Positions 28,201-36,198 of a stretch of DNA of 64,000 nucleotides are shown piece by piece. Below the pieces are notes generated by a model, which saw only the letters and a program-made list of their open reading frames with translations, did not search any database and was not told where the DNA came from. Origin of the DNA: Streptomyces sp. F001 (GTDB lineage Bacteria; Actinomycetota; Actinomycetes; Streptomycetales; Streptomycetaceae); NCBI RefSeq assembly GCF_004187715.1, contig NZ_QZWF01000002.1, forward strand, positions 434,001 through 498,000, given 5' to 3'. Numbering within the stretch: position 1 is the stretch's first letter; each line of letters begins with the position of its first letter. The translations under genes and the position numbers were made by a program.

Positions 28201-29547
28201 TGCGTCGTGGCGGGTGGTCTTCCTGTTCTTGCCGGTGAGGGGCTTCTGCCAGTGCTGGGCGCCCCAGCGGCTGGTGTAGGCAGGGTCGACGGCGATCAGC
28301 GGGATGCCGAGTTCGGCGGCCATGGACAGCAGCCGGGAGCGCAGCCGGGCCACGGGCATCCCGGAGATCAGCTTGCGGAACTGTTTGCGGCGGCCGTGTT
28401 TCTCCCGGCTGGTCTCGGCGGTGAAGTCCAGGTCCTCGGTCGCGATCGCCAGGTGGTGCCGCTGGGCCCAGTGCAGGAGGCGGATGAGGGCGTGGCGGAC
28501 CTGGGCGTCGCGGTGCGCGGCGGTGCCCGTGAGGTCGTAGTCGAAGCGGCGCGGCTCACCGACCGGGTTGCCGTGCTTATCCAGCCGCCAGGCGGCCAGG
28601 TGGTCGGCGTTGGTGTCCACGCCGACCAGGCCGTTCGCCCGCGCGGTGGCCAGGGGCACGGCCCGGACGGGCGGGATGGTCCAGGAGGCGGTCAGGTACC
28701 AGCGTTGCCGGTCGGTGTCCTCGTGGATGCGGTAGGCCACCGCCCGGTTCGCCTGCACGCGGTCGCGCCAGGTCTCGCCGCGGTGCGCGAACGCCACGCG
28801 GGCGGTCAGGACGTAGCGGCCGTGCGCGGCGTTGGCGAGGGGGGCGAGCGGGGCCGGAAGCTTGATGCTGACCTCGCCGTCCGGGCTGACCCGGATGGTC
28901 TCGTTGCCATACCGCTTCCCGCTCTCGCCGTCCGCCTGGAGGAAGCGGCGGGAGGCTTCCCACCGGCGGCGCCACTCATCCTGGGTGAGTCCGGCCGCAT
29001 CGAGGTGGTGGCGCGTGGTCAGCAGCCGTTTGCCGCCGCGCACCACCCGTACCCGTCCGGCCTCCCGGTCGGCCCGCTCCCGCTCCATCCGGTCTCCCAG
29101 CACCCGCAGTCGGCGTGACTTGGCGAACCACTCCTTCTCGTTGCGGTATCCGCCCGCCGCCCGCTTCGTTCCCTTCTGCCCGATGGGCAGCGACAGCCGG
29201 CGGGTGACCGTGTCAATCCCGGCTTCCAGGCTGTGGATGTGCGCGGCCTGGCCGCGCCGGGCCAGCGCCCACTGATCATGCGTGGCCTTGGTCAGCGAAC
29301 CCGCCCACCGCGACGACGACTCACCCGTCAGCTCCCGCTTACGCTCGGCCCACCGACCGGCGTCGTGCTCCAGACCGTCCGCGCACCGCACCCTCAGGTC
29401 ACGGGAGGCCAGCGTGCCCAGGTGGTCACCGACCAGGCGCAGCACCCTCTCGTCGTCGGTGGTCAGGCCCTTGAAGCGGTCCCGGACCGCCACCCCCGCG
29501 GGGCCGGGCACCACGAACGGCGCCGCCACCTCCCGCAGCCCGCCCAA
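27919..29547 (-). CDS. tnpB: TnpB-family RuvC nuclease-like protein lacking the zinc ribbon
   Basis: A 542-residue protein (TTG start at 29547; other starts possible). RuvC-I GVDTNADHLAAW (Asp), RuvC-II IATEDLDF (Glu) and RuvC-III RHDAAAVAIGRRALG (Asp) are intact. The four-Cys zinc ribbon normally between II and III is absent: the segment AVDPAYTSRWGAQHWQKPLT has no Cys. The last about 95 residues after RuvC-III are Arg/Pro/Gly-rich, and this stretch ends exactly at the element edge (stop TAG 27919-27921), as expected where an omega-RNA overlaps the 3' end of tnpB. TnpB proteins are RNA-guided endonucleases; activity of this zinc-less type is unproven. Confidence 0.82.
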   Translation of the reverse strand: MGGLREVAAPFVVPGPAGVAVRDRFKGLTTDDERVLRLVGDHLGTLASRDLRVRCADGLEHDAGRWAERKRELTGESSSRWAGSLTKATHDQWALARRGQAAHIHSLEAGIDTVTRRLSLPIGQKGTKRAAGGYRNEKEWFAKSRRLRVLGDRMERERADREAGRVRVVRGGKRLLTTRHHLDAAGLTQDEWRRRWEASRRFLQADGESGKRYGNETIRVSPDGEVSIKLPAPLAPLANAAHGRYVLTARVAFAHRGETWRDRVQANRAVAYRIHEDTDRQRWYLTASWTIPPVRAVPLATARANGLVGVDTNADHLAAWRLDKHGNPVGEPRRFDYDLTGTAAHRDAQVRHALIRLLHWAQRHHLAIATEDLDFTAETSREKHGRRKQFRKLISGMPVARLRSRLLSMAAELGIPLIAVDPAYTSRWGAQHWQKPLTGKNRKTTRHDAAAVAIGRRALGHPIRRRTTPPRTHQSDGYGHRTVQAAPETPGREGPRPRIPGPRTRSVDAGRGAKAGNQNAQHRSGRSAEHGFWQKDSLPLSL

Positions 29548-29698
29548 CCCCCGTCACCCCCACCCGTATCGAAGACCGTCACCGCACTCAACGACCACCG
29601 CACGCGAAGGTCACGCATTCGACGCAAGAACGCCCGTTCCGTCGACCGGACGCCCCTCCCCCGCCCGACGGCCAGGCACCGAAGCTCACCCGTGCTCA

Positions 29699-30540
29699 CG
29701 AAAGCGCACTCGTACACGGTCAAGCGGCAGCAGTTCCGCACCCCATTCCGCCTCGGGACTCTCGCCGTCGGGGGTGGGCGGGTTCCACCGGCGCACCGGG
29801 AACCGTAGCGGGCGAGCAGTTCGGCGACGCGAGGACCGCCGTGACGGTATTCCTCGGGAGTGGCGTCGCCCAGGGCGCCGAACTGGAACACATAACGGTC
29901 GTCCACCCTCGTGGTGGGCCGGCGCAAGGTGCAGTCGACGACGACCCTCCCACCGGGAGCCAGGCGGTCCTGGATGAACCGACGGTAGGGCTCGGGCAAC
30001 CGACGCCGCTTGACCCGGAAGTACGTCATCCCGGCGATCATGAGACGGTCCTGATGGGGATCGTGCATGTGGTGCAGTACGAGGTCCGGGTTGGCGGCGA
30101 GCAGAGCCCCGGCCCGCACCTCTGGTGGCGGCCAGGTCACCCCGCGGATCGTCCACCGCGACGCCGCTGCGGCGCACGGGCAGCAGCAGAGTCTGCGGCA
30201 GCCACGCCGCAGCCAGCGCCGCCGCCAGATGGACCAGGGTGCCGTTGGAGGATCCGATGAAGATCAACGGGTAACGGCGGTGGGGGATAGTGACCCGTCA
30301 CCCACGCAGCGAGTGCGTCCGAACGTACCTCTCCCGGCCTTGTGCAGGGGAATGGCCCCGGCCCAGCCGCTCGCTGCGTATGCCCACTTCTGGGCGGCCG
30401 TCGGTAACCGGTTGAGGGTGCCCAGCAGGCCGGACAGCGGCAACTCCAGGGAGGCCGGCACCTGGCCGACGGCCGGGACATCCCGGCCGGCGAGGCACTG
30501 TGACAGGGCACGCAGCATCCCGGTGGCCGAGTCGAACGCG
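29699..30540 (-). pseudogene. Unknown gene, N-terminal part, frameshifted (first piece of the interrupted gene)
   Basis: Coding-quality protein is spread over three frames. About 30540-30330 reads AAFDSATGMLRALSQCLAGR and WAYAASGWAGAIPLHKAG. About 30310-30150 reads LIFIGSSNGTLVHLAAALAA. About 30140-29800 reads LLAANPDLVLHHMHDPHQDR, YRRFIQDRLAPGGRVVVDC and VFQFGALGDATPEEY. About 29790-29705 reads WGAELLPLDRVRVRF and stops at the tnpB element. At least three frameshifts besides the two insertions. The whole ancestral protein would be about 480 residues; no family recognised (the GSSNG turn resembles a hydrolase elbow, a weak hint). It directly follows the small membrane gene. Confidence 0.7.
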
Positions 30541-30541
30541 G

Positions 30542-30685
30542 CTACGGCCCTCGCCGCCCGGGCAGGGCGGCGCTGTACTGGTGCACGGCGATTCTGTCGG
30601 CGTGCTCGATGTTGAGCCGGTGGATCACGTATGCCGCCGCTGCGATGAGGACGAGGAAGGCGGCGGCCGTCAGGAAGGCGTTCAT
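30542..30685 (-). CDS. Small single-pass membrane protein
   Basis: A 47-residue protein: MNAFLTAAAFLVLIAAAAYV forms one hydrophobic helix, followed by a short basic tail HRLNIEHADRIAVHQYSAAL. It begins 11 bases after the stop of the broken DUF5994 gene, on the same strand, and its stop overlaps the start region of the large unknown gene. Short, but codon use and operon position support it. Function unknown. Confidence 0.55.
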   Translation of the reverse strand: MNAFLTAAAFLVLIAAAAYVIHRLNIEHADRIAVHQYSAALPGRRGP

Positions 30686-30695
30686 GGCGGCCGCC

Positions 30696-31268
30696 TCACA
30701 TACCGACGATCAGGCGGCTGGCCCGACCGGGCTGTTCCGGGACGGCCGCGGACACCGCGGAGGCGCCGCCCTCGTACTCCCATGCCTCGTCCGCGGCGAT
30801 GAGAGCGCTCGCGGTCAGTGGCGGGCCGTCGTAGTCGGACGCGGCAGCCATCAGCCGGGCCGCCGACTCCGCCCCGGTCTCGGGCGGGGTGATCAGCAGG
30901 CCTCAGCGTCCGGTGCCGTAGGAGAGCAGCAGCAGTTTGTGGAGGTCGATTTCCGGGGTGAACCAGCCGAGCTTGACATGTGGCCGTCCACGGGAACCTG
31001 GCGTGGGATGACTGGCCAGTACTTCGGGTTGACGGCGATGCGGGTGATGCGGCCCCACAAGGGGTCAACATGTCGGTCAGCGCGGGCAGTTCGCTCAGCA
31101 GATCCCGGGAGCGGGGCCATCAGGCACCCTCCAGGAGTCCACGGGAGGTGCCGTCGGTCTTCAGGGCGAGACGCGTGGCCGGGGCTGCGACGGGCTCGGG
31201 CTGCGGCGTTCGGCGGGGCCCGGGGTCTGGCCCGCGGACTGCCGGGCGCGTGTCTGGTCGTACATCAT
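30696..31268 (-). pseudogene. DUF5994-family gene, broken copy
   Basis: Recognisable by comparison with the intact copy at 31654-32178: DPLWGRITRIAVNPKYWPVI matches its IAVNPRYWPII, and LLITPPETGAESAARLMAAA matches LLVIPPETSAPSAARLMAAA, ending SRLIVGM. Between these the frame changes at least twice, and there are in-frame stops before WPRSRDLLSELPAL and after YGTGR. The probable start (31268) overlaps the CsbD-like stop (ATGA). A decayed paralogue. Confidence 0.8.
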
Positions 31269-31456
31269 CGAGGGCCGCTTCCGTTCTGCCTGAAGGCACC
31301 CTTGGCCTTCTCCGCGGCCTGTTTCAGGCTTCCGGAGGCCCGGTCGATCCTGCTCCGGCGCTGCACTCGCCTGTTGCGGGTGACCCGGTCGAGCTCCTCC
31401 GTGATTCTGTCCCTCATCGTCTGCGCCTGGTTCCTGATGGTCCGTGAAACGGTCAT
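31265..31456 (-). CDS. CsbD-like small stress protein
   Basis: A 63-residue, highly charged helical protein: MTVSRTIRNQAQTMRDRITE then RASGSLKQAAEKAKGAFRQNG. The KQAAEKAKGAFRQ repeat-like end resembles CsbD-family general stress proteins, though this is shorter and the match is partial. Its stop overlaps the start of the broken DUF5994 gene, so it is operon-linked to it. Function in the family is unknown; expression is usually under a stress sigma factor. Confidence 0.5.
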   Translation of the reverse strand: MTVSRTIRNQAQTMRDRITEELDRVTRNRRVQRRSRIDRASGSLKQAAEKAKGAFRQNGSGPR

Positions 31457-31653
31457 GGCCGGCCTCGCTGTCGTCTGGTAGGCGGGTTCCCGCCGGGGCC
31501 GGGCGAGGCGGTAGGCGGAATGCTTTGCGTGTGTTCCGGAGTGGCATGGCCCTGCACCGTGCTGCCAAGCCAACGTCCGGCGACGGTCGGTGTCAACGCG
31601 GTGGCCACGCGATCCGGGCCGCCTCGTTACGGCCGGGGCGGTGACGCAGACGG

Positions 31654-32178
31654 TCACATCCCCGCCACCAGTCGGCCGGGCCGTCCGGTGTTGGCCTCGT
31701 ACGACGAGGAGGCGTCGTTGGCCTGTTCTGCCGTCATGAGAGCGGACGCGGTCGGCTGCGGGCCGGTGTTCGCGCTCGCGGCGGCCATCAGCCGGGCGGC
31801 CGAGGGGGCACTGGTCTCCGGTGGAATCACCAGGAGGTCCCAGCGGCCCGCCGTGTGGGACAGCAGCAGGATCTTGTGCGGATCGAGCTCCGAGGTGAAC
31901 CAACCGACCTTCACCACATGGCCGTTGACGAAGATCCTGGGCGGGATGATCGGCCAGTAGCGGGGGTTGACGGCGATCCGGGTGATCCGTCCCCCCAGCG
32001 GGTCCAGTACGTCGGCCAGCGCGGGGAGTTCGTGGCTCAGGTCACGTGAGTGGGGCCACCAAGCGCCGTCCAGCTCGGCTCGCCCCGGGGAGGAACTCAC
32101 GGGTTTGAGAGCGAGCCGCGCGGTCGGGGCCCTGAAGGGCACAGCGCGCAGCGGGAGATGGTCGGTGGTCGCGGACAT
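31654..32178 (-). CDS. DUF5994 family protein, intact
   Basis: A 174-residue actinobacterial protein: RLALKPVSSSPGRAELDGAWW, RDLSHELPALADVLDPLGGR, ITRIAVNPRYWPII, VVKVGWFTSELDPHKILLLS, WDLLVIPPETSAPSAARLMA. Cytosolic, no known activity; members occur in multiple copies in Streptomyces, often beside stress-response genes. A broken paralogue lies 400 bases downstream on the same strand. Start at 32178 (MSATTDHLPL) fits the family length. Confidence 0.82.
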   Translation of the reverse strand: MSATTDHLPLRAVPFRAPTARLALKPVSSSPGRAELDGAWWPHSRDLSHELPALADVLDPLGGRITRIAVNPRYWPIIPPRIFVNGHVVKVGWFTSELDPHKILLLSHTAGRWDLLVIPPETSAPSAARLMAAASANTGPQPTASALMTAEQANDASSSYEANTGRPGRLVAGM

Positions 32179-32334
32179 CGTGCGAACCCGTCTCCGGACC
32201 CCTGCGCGTAGGCAGTTGCCCGGTGTCGTCGCTCACCAGGAACGACACCGGTATCGGGGCCGGTGTGCGAAGTGCTCCCGATGAGTTCACGGTATTCCCC
32301 GAAGAGGCCGAACGGACCGCTCCCGGAGATCGCC

Positions 32335-32475
32335 TCACTTCCGGCGGCCGTTCTTGCCCGAGGAGCGGCTGGTCTCCAGCCAGGACCGCACCGGTTCCGC
32401 CGCGGGCGTGGTGTCCACGGTGAGCTGGAGCCGGGTGCCTTCCTCGGTGTCCGCGGGACAGTCTTGGACTGACAC
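32335..32475 (-). CDS. Small protein or truncated gene next to the tRNA-Pro scar
   Basis: 46 residues from a GTG: VSVQDCPADTEEGTRLQLTV, then PVRSWLETSRSSGKNGRRK. Third positions are almost all G/C, so it is probably coding. It could be a complete small protein or the end of a larger one cut at the att site. No family recognised. Confidence 0.4.
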   Translation of the reverse strand: MSVQDCPADTEEGTRLQLTVDTTPAAEPVRSWLETSRSSGKNGRRK

Positions 32476-32485
32476 ACAACCACTC

Positions 32486-32518
32486 AGGGGCCTGACCCGC
32501 GATGCGGATCAGGCCCCT
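32486..32518 (-). terminator. Stem-loop terminator of the tRNA-Pro locus
   Basis: Perfect 10-bp stem AGGGGCCTGA / TCAGGCCCCT around a 13-base loop, 16 bases past the 3' end of the tRNA-Pro fragment on the minus strand. No U-tract, as is common in Streptomyces. Confidence 0.7.
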
Positions 32519-32534
32519 GACCTGGTACCTCACT

Positions 32535-32577
32535 GTCGGGGTGGCGGGATTTGAACCCACGGCCTCTTCGTCCCGAA
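32535..32577 (-). other. 3' fragment of tRNA-Pro(CGG), attachment-site scar
   Basis: On the minus strand this 43-base segment runs from the anticodon loop (TTCGGGA, anticodon CGG) through the 3' anticodon stem, variable loop, a full T-arm (GTGGG-TTCAAAT-CCCGC) and the 3' acceptor strand CACCCCGA. The 5' half of the tRNA is missing; upstream sequence is instead an attP-like arm. Loss of homology exactly in the anticodon loop is typical of integrase att cores. The tRNA's own terminator follows, so this side is the original chromosomal 3' end. Confidence 0.85.
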
Positions 32578-32704
32578 CTCTCGGCTGGGTGGTCATTGAG
32601 GTCCAGCGAGCTGGTCAGTCGGCCGCTGACGGTTCTTGGCGGTCGGCTGCGGTCATGGTGGCTGCTGTACTTCGCTGCTGTACCGCAGCGCTCACAGCAG
32701 CCGT
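32563..32704. repeat. attP-like direct repeat, copy 1
   Basis: Begins with the core tcttcgtcccgaa shared with the tRNA-Pro fragment and continues ctctcggctgggtgg... to gctgtacttcgctgctgtac. Diverged copies occur at 41632-41764 and 43681-43812. The inner gctgtac repeats look like integrase arm-binding sites. No integrase gene is nearby. Confidence 0.7.
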
Positions 32705-33111
32705 TCCGCCTGGTCGTACTCGGCTGCCCTGAACGTGGGCCAGTACGTGATCTGGGGCTGGGTTCGCTCGATCATTGCCAGAAGCGCCTCTCCGTGCAGG
32801 ATTCGCACGCCGACGTCTGTCCCGTCGGGGCCCGCAAGGTTGTCGACCACATAGAGGTAGTAGTGCTCGGGGTTCGCCTTGGCCGCCTCGACCTGCCGGT
32901 GTTCCAGCGGCAGCGCTTCACTGCGCGCCGTGCGGCTGAAGGCCTTCACCTCGATCATGCGAGGCGAACTCTCCACGTCGTACGGGAGACCCGACGTGCG
33001 GACGTCCTTCGGATCGCGGCCGGCGGCTCGCTCCAAGGCCATCACATGCGTGATCGCGGCCTGCTCCGTCTCCTTGTTCCCCACGACACCCCCTGTAGTC
33101 AGCGGGCCCAT
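32692..33111 (-). CDS. DUF3883-domain, nuclease-like protein (orphan)
   Basis: 139 residues: ETEQAAITHVMALERAAGRD, TSGLPYDVESSPRMIEVKAF, EALPLEHRQVEAAKANPEHY, YLYVVDNLAGPDGTDVGVRI. YDVE...IEVKA has the D-x(n)-E-x-K spacing of restriction-endonuclease-like folds, and DUF3883 usually sits at the C-terminus of larger restriction or phage-defence proteins. Here it is alone; the ATG at 33111 lacks a good ribosome site, so it could be a truncated remnant. Its 3' end overlaps the attP-like arm by 13 bases, which suggests it entered with that element. Confidence 0.68.
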   Translation of the reverse strand: MGPLTTGGVVGNKETEQAAITHVMALERAAGRDPKDVRTSGLPYDVESSPRMIEVKAFSRTARSEALPLEHRQVEAAKANPEHYYLYVVDNLAGPDGTDVGVRILHGEALLAMIERTQPQITYWPTFRAAEYDQAERLL

Positions 33112-33217
33112 GGTGCCGTGAAGACCTTCAGCTTGGAAAGCTGCGGTGCTCAGGTCCCCGTTTTGACGTTGACCTGCTGAGACGCAGTCGCAGGGGTCAG
33201 ATGAGGTGTCGTCGCAC

Positions 33218-33604
33218 TCACCGTGATGCCCCGCTGCTCCCCGCTGCATCTGGTGCGGTAGTGGTGCAGGTCCCGGTGTGCGGAGAGGAGCAGCTCGGCA
33301 GGTTCCAGTCATGGAGCCTGGTCTTGACCTGGCGGTTGTGCTCTGCGTGCCAGATGACCTCACCCGCGACCGACGCGCCCACGGCAGGCAGTTCCATGTG
33401 GTGCGGCATGGCGGTAATTTCTGCGAGACCCAGTGCATTGGGCACGCCGTCGATCATGAAGAAGACCCCGAACTGGGGGCGCGCGAAGACCCGTCCGCTG
33501 ACCTGGGAACCAATCGGCAGGGCGGCGACGGTTGCCGGCCAGCTTTGAACTATGACGTCTGGGTCTGGTGCGCGGGAGGGGCCTGGCCCACTGTGCTCGG
33601 ACAT
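33218..33604 (-). CDS. S1-like RNA-binding domain protein
   Basis: 128 residues with one S1/OB-like domain at about 25-95: LPIGSQVSGRVFARPQFGVF, then LGLAEITAMPHHMELPAVGA and GEVIWHAEHNRQVKTRLHDW. The flanks are disordered (Ser/Pro/Thr). S1 domains bind single-stranded RNA; the role of this single-domain form is unknown. The ATG at 33604 is just outside the ISL3-type left end. Confidence 0.65.
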   Translation of the reverse strand: MSEHSGPGPSRAPDPDVIVQSWPATVAALPIGSQVSGRVFARPQFGVFFMIDGVPNALGLAEITAMPHHMELPAVGASVAGEVIWHAEHNRQVKTRLHDWNLPSCSSPHTGTCTTTAPDAAGSSGASR

Positions 33605-33653
33605 TGGCTCATCATGGTCAGCGCGACGGCAGCTGTCGAGGGACAGTCTTCGC

Positions 33654-33723
33654 TGTTGGGGCTCTCTGAAATTGGCTCTGTCCGCAGTTCCGTGAATCTC
33701 CAGGTCAGCGACGGGAACGCGGG
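33654..33723 (+). repeat. 70-bp inverted repeat, left copy (ISL3-type end)
   Basis: Matches 40598-40667 in inverted orientation with about five differences; contains ggctctgtccgcagttccgt. It lies directly upstream of the ISL3-like transposase, so it is that element's left end. No target duplication was found outside the pair. Confidence 0.8.
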
Positions 33724-33737
33724 ATCGTTTCGGCAGG

Positions 33738-35385
33738 GTGTTTCCTGCCGTGGCGAGCAAGACGGTCGAGGATGTGCTCTTTCCCGGGATCGATGTGCGA
33801 GTGGAGCGAATCATCGACTCCTCCGACACCCTGCTGGTGGAGGCGGTGTCCACCGGTCGTCCGGGCCGGTGCCCGGCCTGCCGCAAGCAGGCACGACGCG
33901 TGCATAGTTCGTACCAACGGACCCTGGATGAACGGCCGTTGGGATCCCGCCTGGTCGTGGTGCGGCTGCGGGTGCGCCGGTACTTCTGCGACCACAGGAG
34001 CTGCTCGCGCCGCACGTTCGTCGAGCAGGTACCGGGCCTGTCCGAGCGGCACCGCCGTTCCAGCACCGGGCTGACGGGCTGGCTGCGGTCGATCGCAGTC
34101 GAGTTCGGCGGCCGTCCAGCCGCGCGGTTGTGCCGGCGGCTCCGGGTGGCCGCCGGCCGCACCCGGCTGCTGAGGCTGCTGACGGCACCGCCGGTGCCGG
34201 ACCGCGCGCCGCGGGTGCTGGGGGTGCTGGGGGTGGACGAGTTTGCCTTCCGCAAGGGCTGCACCTACGGCACTGTGCTGGTCGACGTCGAGGCTGGCCG
34301 GGTCGTGGACGTGCTGCCCGACCGTACCTCGGAGACGTTCGCGGCCTGGCTCACCGACCATCCCGGCGCCGAGATCATCTGCCGTGACCGGGCCACTGCC
34401 TACAGCAAAGCGGTCAAGGAGGCTGCCCGGACGCCCGGACGCCCCGGACGCCCCGGACGCCCCGGACGCCCCGGACGCCCTGGAAGTCGCTGATCGCTGG
34501 CATTTGCTTCAGAACCTGTCCGCGGCGGTGGAGAAGACCTGTCACCAGCACCGCAACTGCCCGCGCAAACACGCCGAGGAGGAGACGGTGACCGAGGTGC
34601 CGGAGCTGTTGCCGCCCGCCGAACTGCCCCGCACACAGATCATCGAACGCACCCGCCACCGCTACGAAGACATCCATCGCCTGCTGGAGAAACGCTGGAC
34701 CATCAGCGCCACCGCCCGCCGGCTGAACCTCGACCGCAAGACCGTGCGCCGCTTCCGCGACACCGACCTCGACGAACTGCTGGCCTCCGCCTGCGAACGC
34801 CGCCCCAACGGCGTGGTGGAGCCGTTCAAGGCATACCTGAATGCCCGCTTCACCGAGGCCCAGGGCCAGGTCAGCGGCACCCGCCTGTTCCTGGAGATCC
34901 AGGCACGCGGCTACCGGGGCAGCCGCCAGGTCGTCCGCAAACACCTCGCCGCCCTGCGGGCAGGCACCACTGAACCGGTCCGGGCCGACATCCCCAGCCC
35001 TCGCAAGATCACCTCGTGGATCATGCGGTCCCGGGAGACGCTCACCGAGAGCCAGGACAAGCGGCTCCTGGAGGTCCGGCTCGCCTGCCCGGACATCACC
35101 CGGGCCTGCGATCTCGCCCGTGCCTTCGCCGATCTGGTGCGTCACCGTCGCGGCTACCTGCTGCTGGAGTGGATCCGGCAGGCCGAGCAGGACGCACCGA
35201 AGCCGATACAGGGTTTCGCTGGCTTCCTCCGCCAGGACCTCGACGCCGTCACCGCCGGACTCACCCTCCCCTGGAGCTCCGGAGGGGTCGAAGGCAATGT
35301 AAACAGGGTAAAAACACTCAAGCGAGCCATGTATGGCAGGGCCTCATTCGAACTCCTCCGGGCCCGGATCCTCACCCAGCCATGA
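33738..35385 (+). pseudogene. ISL3-family transposase, frameshifted at a tandem repeat
   Basis: Frame 1 (GTG 33738 to 34493): zinc-finger N-terminus CPACRKQARRVHSSYQRTLDE with RYFCDHRSCSRRTF, then DDE-domain start LGVDEFAFRKGCTYGTVLVD. Frame 2 (to 35385) continues LEVADRWHLLQNLSAAVEKT, HTH-like WTISATARRLNLDRKTVRRF and the end LPWSSGGVEGNVNRVKTLKR. The two overlap in a 9-bp repeat (34427-34480) that reads GRP in frame 1 and DAP in frame 2; loss of one base there (or gain of two) would restore one chain of about 550 residues. As written it is inactive. Confidence 0.87.
34427..34480 (+). repeat. 9-bp tandem repeat (CCCCGGACG) inside the ISL3 transposase
   Basis: GGAC recurs at 34429, 34437, 34446, 34455, 34464 and 34473: one 8-base step and then four 9-base steps. 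The odd first unit sets the downstream frame. Length change by one unit would not alter frame, but a change in a C run would. Confidence 0.85.
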
Positions 35386-35648
35386 CCGCGGACGCGATAC
35401 TGGGGCAGGCGGACACACCTGCTTGTCGACGACGCCGGTTCCTCGCGTACTCCTTTCCGTCTTGCTTGCCGGACCCGCACCATCTGGCAGTGCTGATTCG
35501 TCCCGGCTTTGTCAGGGCCGCTTGCCACCCTCCCCGGAACCTCCCGGGTCGGGCTGCCCTCGGCTTCAACCGCCCTGCTGCGACAGGGCGGCGGTGGCGT
35601 CACCGCCACTCGAACAACACGCGCTTCACGGCGCACCTATGTCTTTCG

Positions 35649-36190
35649 TCAAGCGAGGCGTGGGGTTCTGGGTTCGTAGAAGGTGCCGTCGCGGAGCATC
35701 GCGAACAGCACGCTGATGCGATGGCGGGCAAGGCGAGAAGAGCCTGCGTGGGGGTCTTCCCGCGGGCCCGGCAGCGGTCGTAGTAGGTGCGGGAGGCGGG
35801 ATCGTGCAGGGCAGCGAACGCGGACAGGAACATCGCCCGTTTGAGCTGCCGGTTGCCGCCTCGGGGGGCGTGTTCGCCGTGGATCGAGGTCCCCGAAGAC
35901 TTCGTCGTGGGGGCCAGGCCGGCGTAGGAGGCGAGGTGGGCGGCGGTGGGGAAGCTGGTGCCGTCGCCGACGGTGACCAGCAAGGTGGCGGCGGTCCTGA
36001 CCGCGCCTCCCGGAATTAGGTCAGGACGTTCGAAAGGGGGTGTTCCTCCAGCAGGGCCTCGATCTGGGCCTCCAAGGCCCGGCGATGTTCGTCAACGGAG
36101 GGGAGCGAGCGGGCCAGGGACGGGATCACGATGTCGAGCGTGCCGGTGCCCGGGACCACGACGGTCTGTTCGTCGTTGGCAACCGCGATG
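35649..36190 (-). pseudogene. IS110-family transposase remnant
   Basis: Minus-strand pieces: VVPGTGTLDIVIPSLARSLP and EAQIEALLEEHPLSNVLT (about 36170-36015), then, in another frame, GGAVRTAATLLVTVGDGTSF, ASYAGLAPTTKSSGTSIHGE, NRQLKRAMFLSAFAALHDPA and, after a second frameshift near 35720, ARHRISVLFAMLRDGTFYEP to a stop at 35649. These are the C-terminal Transposase_20 part and the linker of IS110; the N-terminal DEDD domain is missing. The 260 bases between this and the ISL3 gene show nothing recognisable. Confidence 0.82.
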
Positions 36191-36198
36191 GCTACAGC

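Larger units (their letters stand above)
27919..29698 (-). mobile_element. Autonomous tnpB element (IS605/IS607-type, no tnpA)
   Basis: A segment of about 1.78 kb consisting of a tnpB gene plus about 150 bases of left-end sequence. Its edges are set by where the interrupted host gene stops and resumes: minus-strand ...gtgcgctttcg before, gaacggtctgcac after. No tnpA (Y1 or serine) is present, so it was mobilised in trans. There is no target duplication, and the target reads as a G|G junction, which fits IS607-like insertion but does not prove it. Confidence 0.75.

Noticed and set aside
27919..29698. Looked for a tnpA gene making this a full IS605/IS607
   Set aside because: The whole element is occupied by tnpB and a short left end; no HUH or serine transposase frame exists.
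34427..34480. Tandem repeat considered as a CRISPR-like array
   Set aside because: Units are 9 bp without spacers and lie within a transposase gene; no cas genes in the window.
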